A stretch of 64,000 bases of DNA from Branchiostoma floridae (taxonomy: Eukaryota; Chordata; Leptocardii; Amphioxiformes; Branchiostomatidae), in the NCBI RefSeq assembly GCF_000003815.2, contig NC_049990.1, forward strand, positions 14,765,562 to 14,829,561, written 5' to 3'. The notes beneath the pieces are model-generated. The model made no database searches and was not told where the DNA came from. It saw only the letters and a program-made list of their open reading frames with translations. Below, one piece after another: positions 63,351 to 64,000 of the stretch. The position numbers were made by a program, and so were the translations under genes. Within the stretch, counting starts at the first letter, position 1, and each line of letters starts with the position of its first letter.

Positions 63351-63499
63351 GTAAGAATAAAATGCACAATGCCTAGTAGACGTTAAATGCTGATTATCAT
63401 TATTATTATTACTAACCTCGAAAATAAGAAAAAAGGATGGTGGAAGTAACAAAAAATGCCAACATTGTAGAAATCATCCTAGACCTAGGCACCAGTACT

Positions 63500-64000
63500 A
63501 TTCGATATATGCATGTGCATGGCTTTTTACATATAGACAATATCAAGGTTATAACATAACAAGATTAATGAAGTTTTAGTACAATGCATGTACATGATTT
63601 GTACATAATATATTATACTTCTAGCAATATCCAAGATGTTCAATATTTTTTCCGGACCAATGCATGTGCATGATGTTTCGCATATGTCTTGCAATATTCT
63701 GTCTAATATCAAATTTATTTTTCAGTATCGATAAACGATGATTTTGTAAAATGTATGTGCATGATGTTGTACATAGACTAACAATATCCTACCTGACTGT
63801 TCAATATCCCAAATTTTCCATGTCGATTAATGATGCTTTAGTACAATGAATGTGCATGACTTTCGTACAGTCATATACTAGAGATACCCTTACTGTTCAA
63901 TATTTCATTTGTCCGTGTTGAATAACGATGATTTAGTAAAATGCATGTGATGTGCATGGTTTTGTACATTATCCTCACTGTTCAATATTTAACTTTTCCA
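63500..64000 (+). repeat. Degenerate minisatellite, unit about 75-95 bp
   Basis: Six diverged units, each with a core like 'caatgcatgtgcatgat' followed by 'ttgtacat' and 'caatatcc...tgttcaatat', at about 63507, 63583, 63657, 63747, 63844 and 63937. The array continues past the window end. It lies in the last intron. Confidence 0.75.

Larger units (their letters stand above)
855..63282 (+). other. Introns in which nothing further was recognised
   Basis: The following introns longer than 300 bases show splice signals but no element I could define: 855-1535, 1604-2155, 7347-8166 (left half), 9541-10225, 10520-10939, 14579-15086, 15197-15643, 17801-18255, 18438-18886, 19265-19987, 20502-21246, 21421-21941, 22687-23143, 23329-23984, 25339-25709, 25793-26204, 26363-26845, 26986-27530, 27726-28240, 28446-29030, 29144-29569, 36811-37368, 37542-38037, 41691-42139, 47095-47552, 49593-50041, 51676-52215, 52473-52997, 54720-55105, 55165-55644, 55779-56179, 56738-57129, 57627-58386, 60759-61049, 61517-62066 and 62735-63282. 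Several hold faint repeat fragments, for example 4430-4600, 11530-11680 and 28560-28700, which share phrases such as 'cagcagaacttctag' and 'gggccacctggt'. Confidence 0.5.

Overview
The window is eukaryotic. It shows short coding exons bounded by GT...AG splice sites, introns of several hundred bases, and many transposon remnants. The mix of repeats suggests a lancelet (Branchiostoma): small MITEs whose ends read like 'gctagttcacctttatccg' or 'tactgtaaatgca', 'cagggctcgaaat'-ended elements, tRNA-derived SINEs, and a Penelope-like element. This placement is inference from repeat style and from the mosaic extracellular gene; no database was searched.

One very large plus-strand gene appears to fill the window and runs off at least the right edge. 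I traced 80 exons from 739 to 63350, about 12.8 kb of coding sequence or roughly 4,270 residues. Splice phases agree at every junction; the one break in the reading frame is a single missing base inside an IgGFc exon. No initiator exon, signal peptide, membrane segment or terminal stop was found, so both ends lie outside. The protein is an extracellular mosaic of 15 SEA-like, 7 von Willebrand factor A (VWA), 3 discoidin-like, 2 IgGFc-binding-like, 2 acidic Asp/Asn-rich metal-binding and 2 EGF-like modules.

Layout: a leftover SEA module (739-2301), then seven repeats of a VWA-SEA-SEA unit. Unit 1 (2974-11106) has a discoidin module between its two SEA modules. Units 2 (11708-26362) and 3 (26846-43025) have IgGFc, acidic, EGF and discoidin modules in that place. 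Units 4 (45446-49592), 5 (50042-55778), 6 (56180-59806) and 7 (60201 onward) are plain VWA-SEA-SEA. Every module or module pair is bounded by phase-1 introns, the arrangement that allows exon shuffling. The VWA metal site (MIDAS) is degenerate in units 1-3, canonical in units 5 and 6, and lacks its last Asp in unit 7.

The introns hold the rest: a SINE nested in a Penelope-like element nested in a MITE (33790-35380), a mariner deletion derivative (15937-16514), a foldback element with a palindromic tandem loop (12262-12731), a pogo-type MITE (31980-32454), three 'cagggctcgaaat' elements, several SINEs, microsatellites, and assembly gaps at 28336-28435 (inside an exon) and 50270-51109 (inside an intron). 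No rRNA, functional tRNA, CRISPR array or independent host gene was found.
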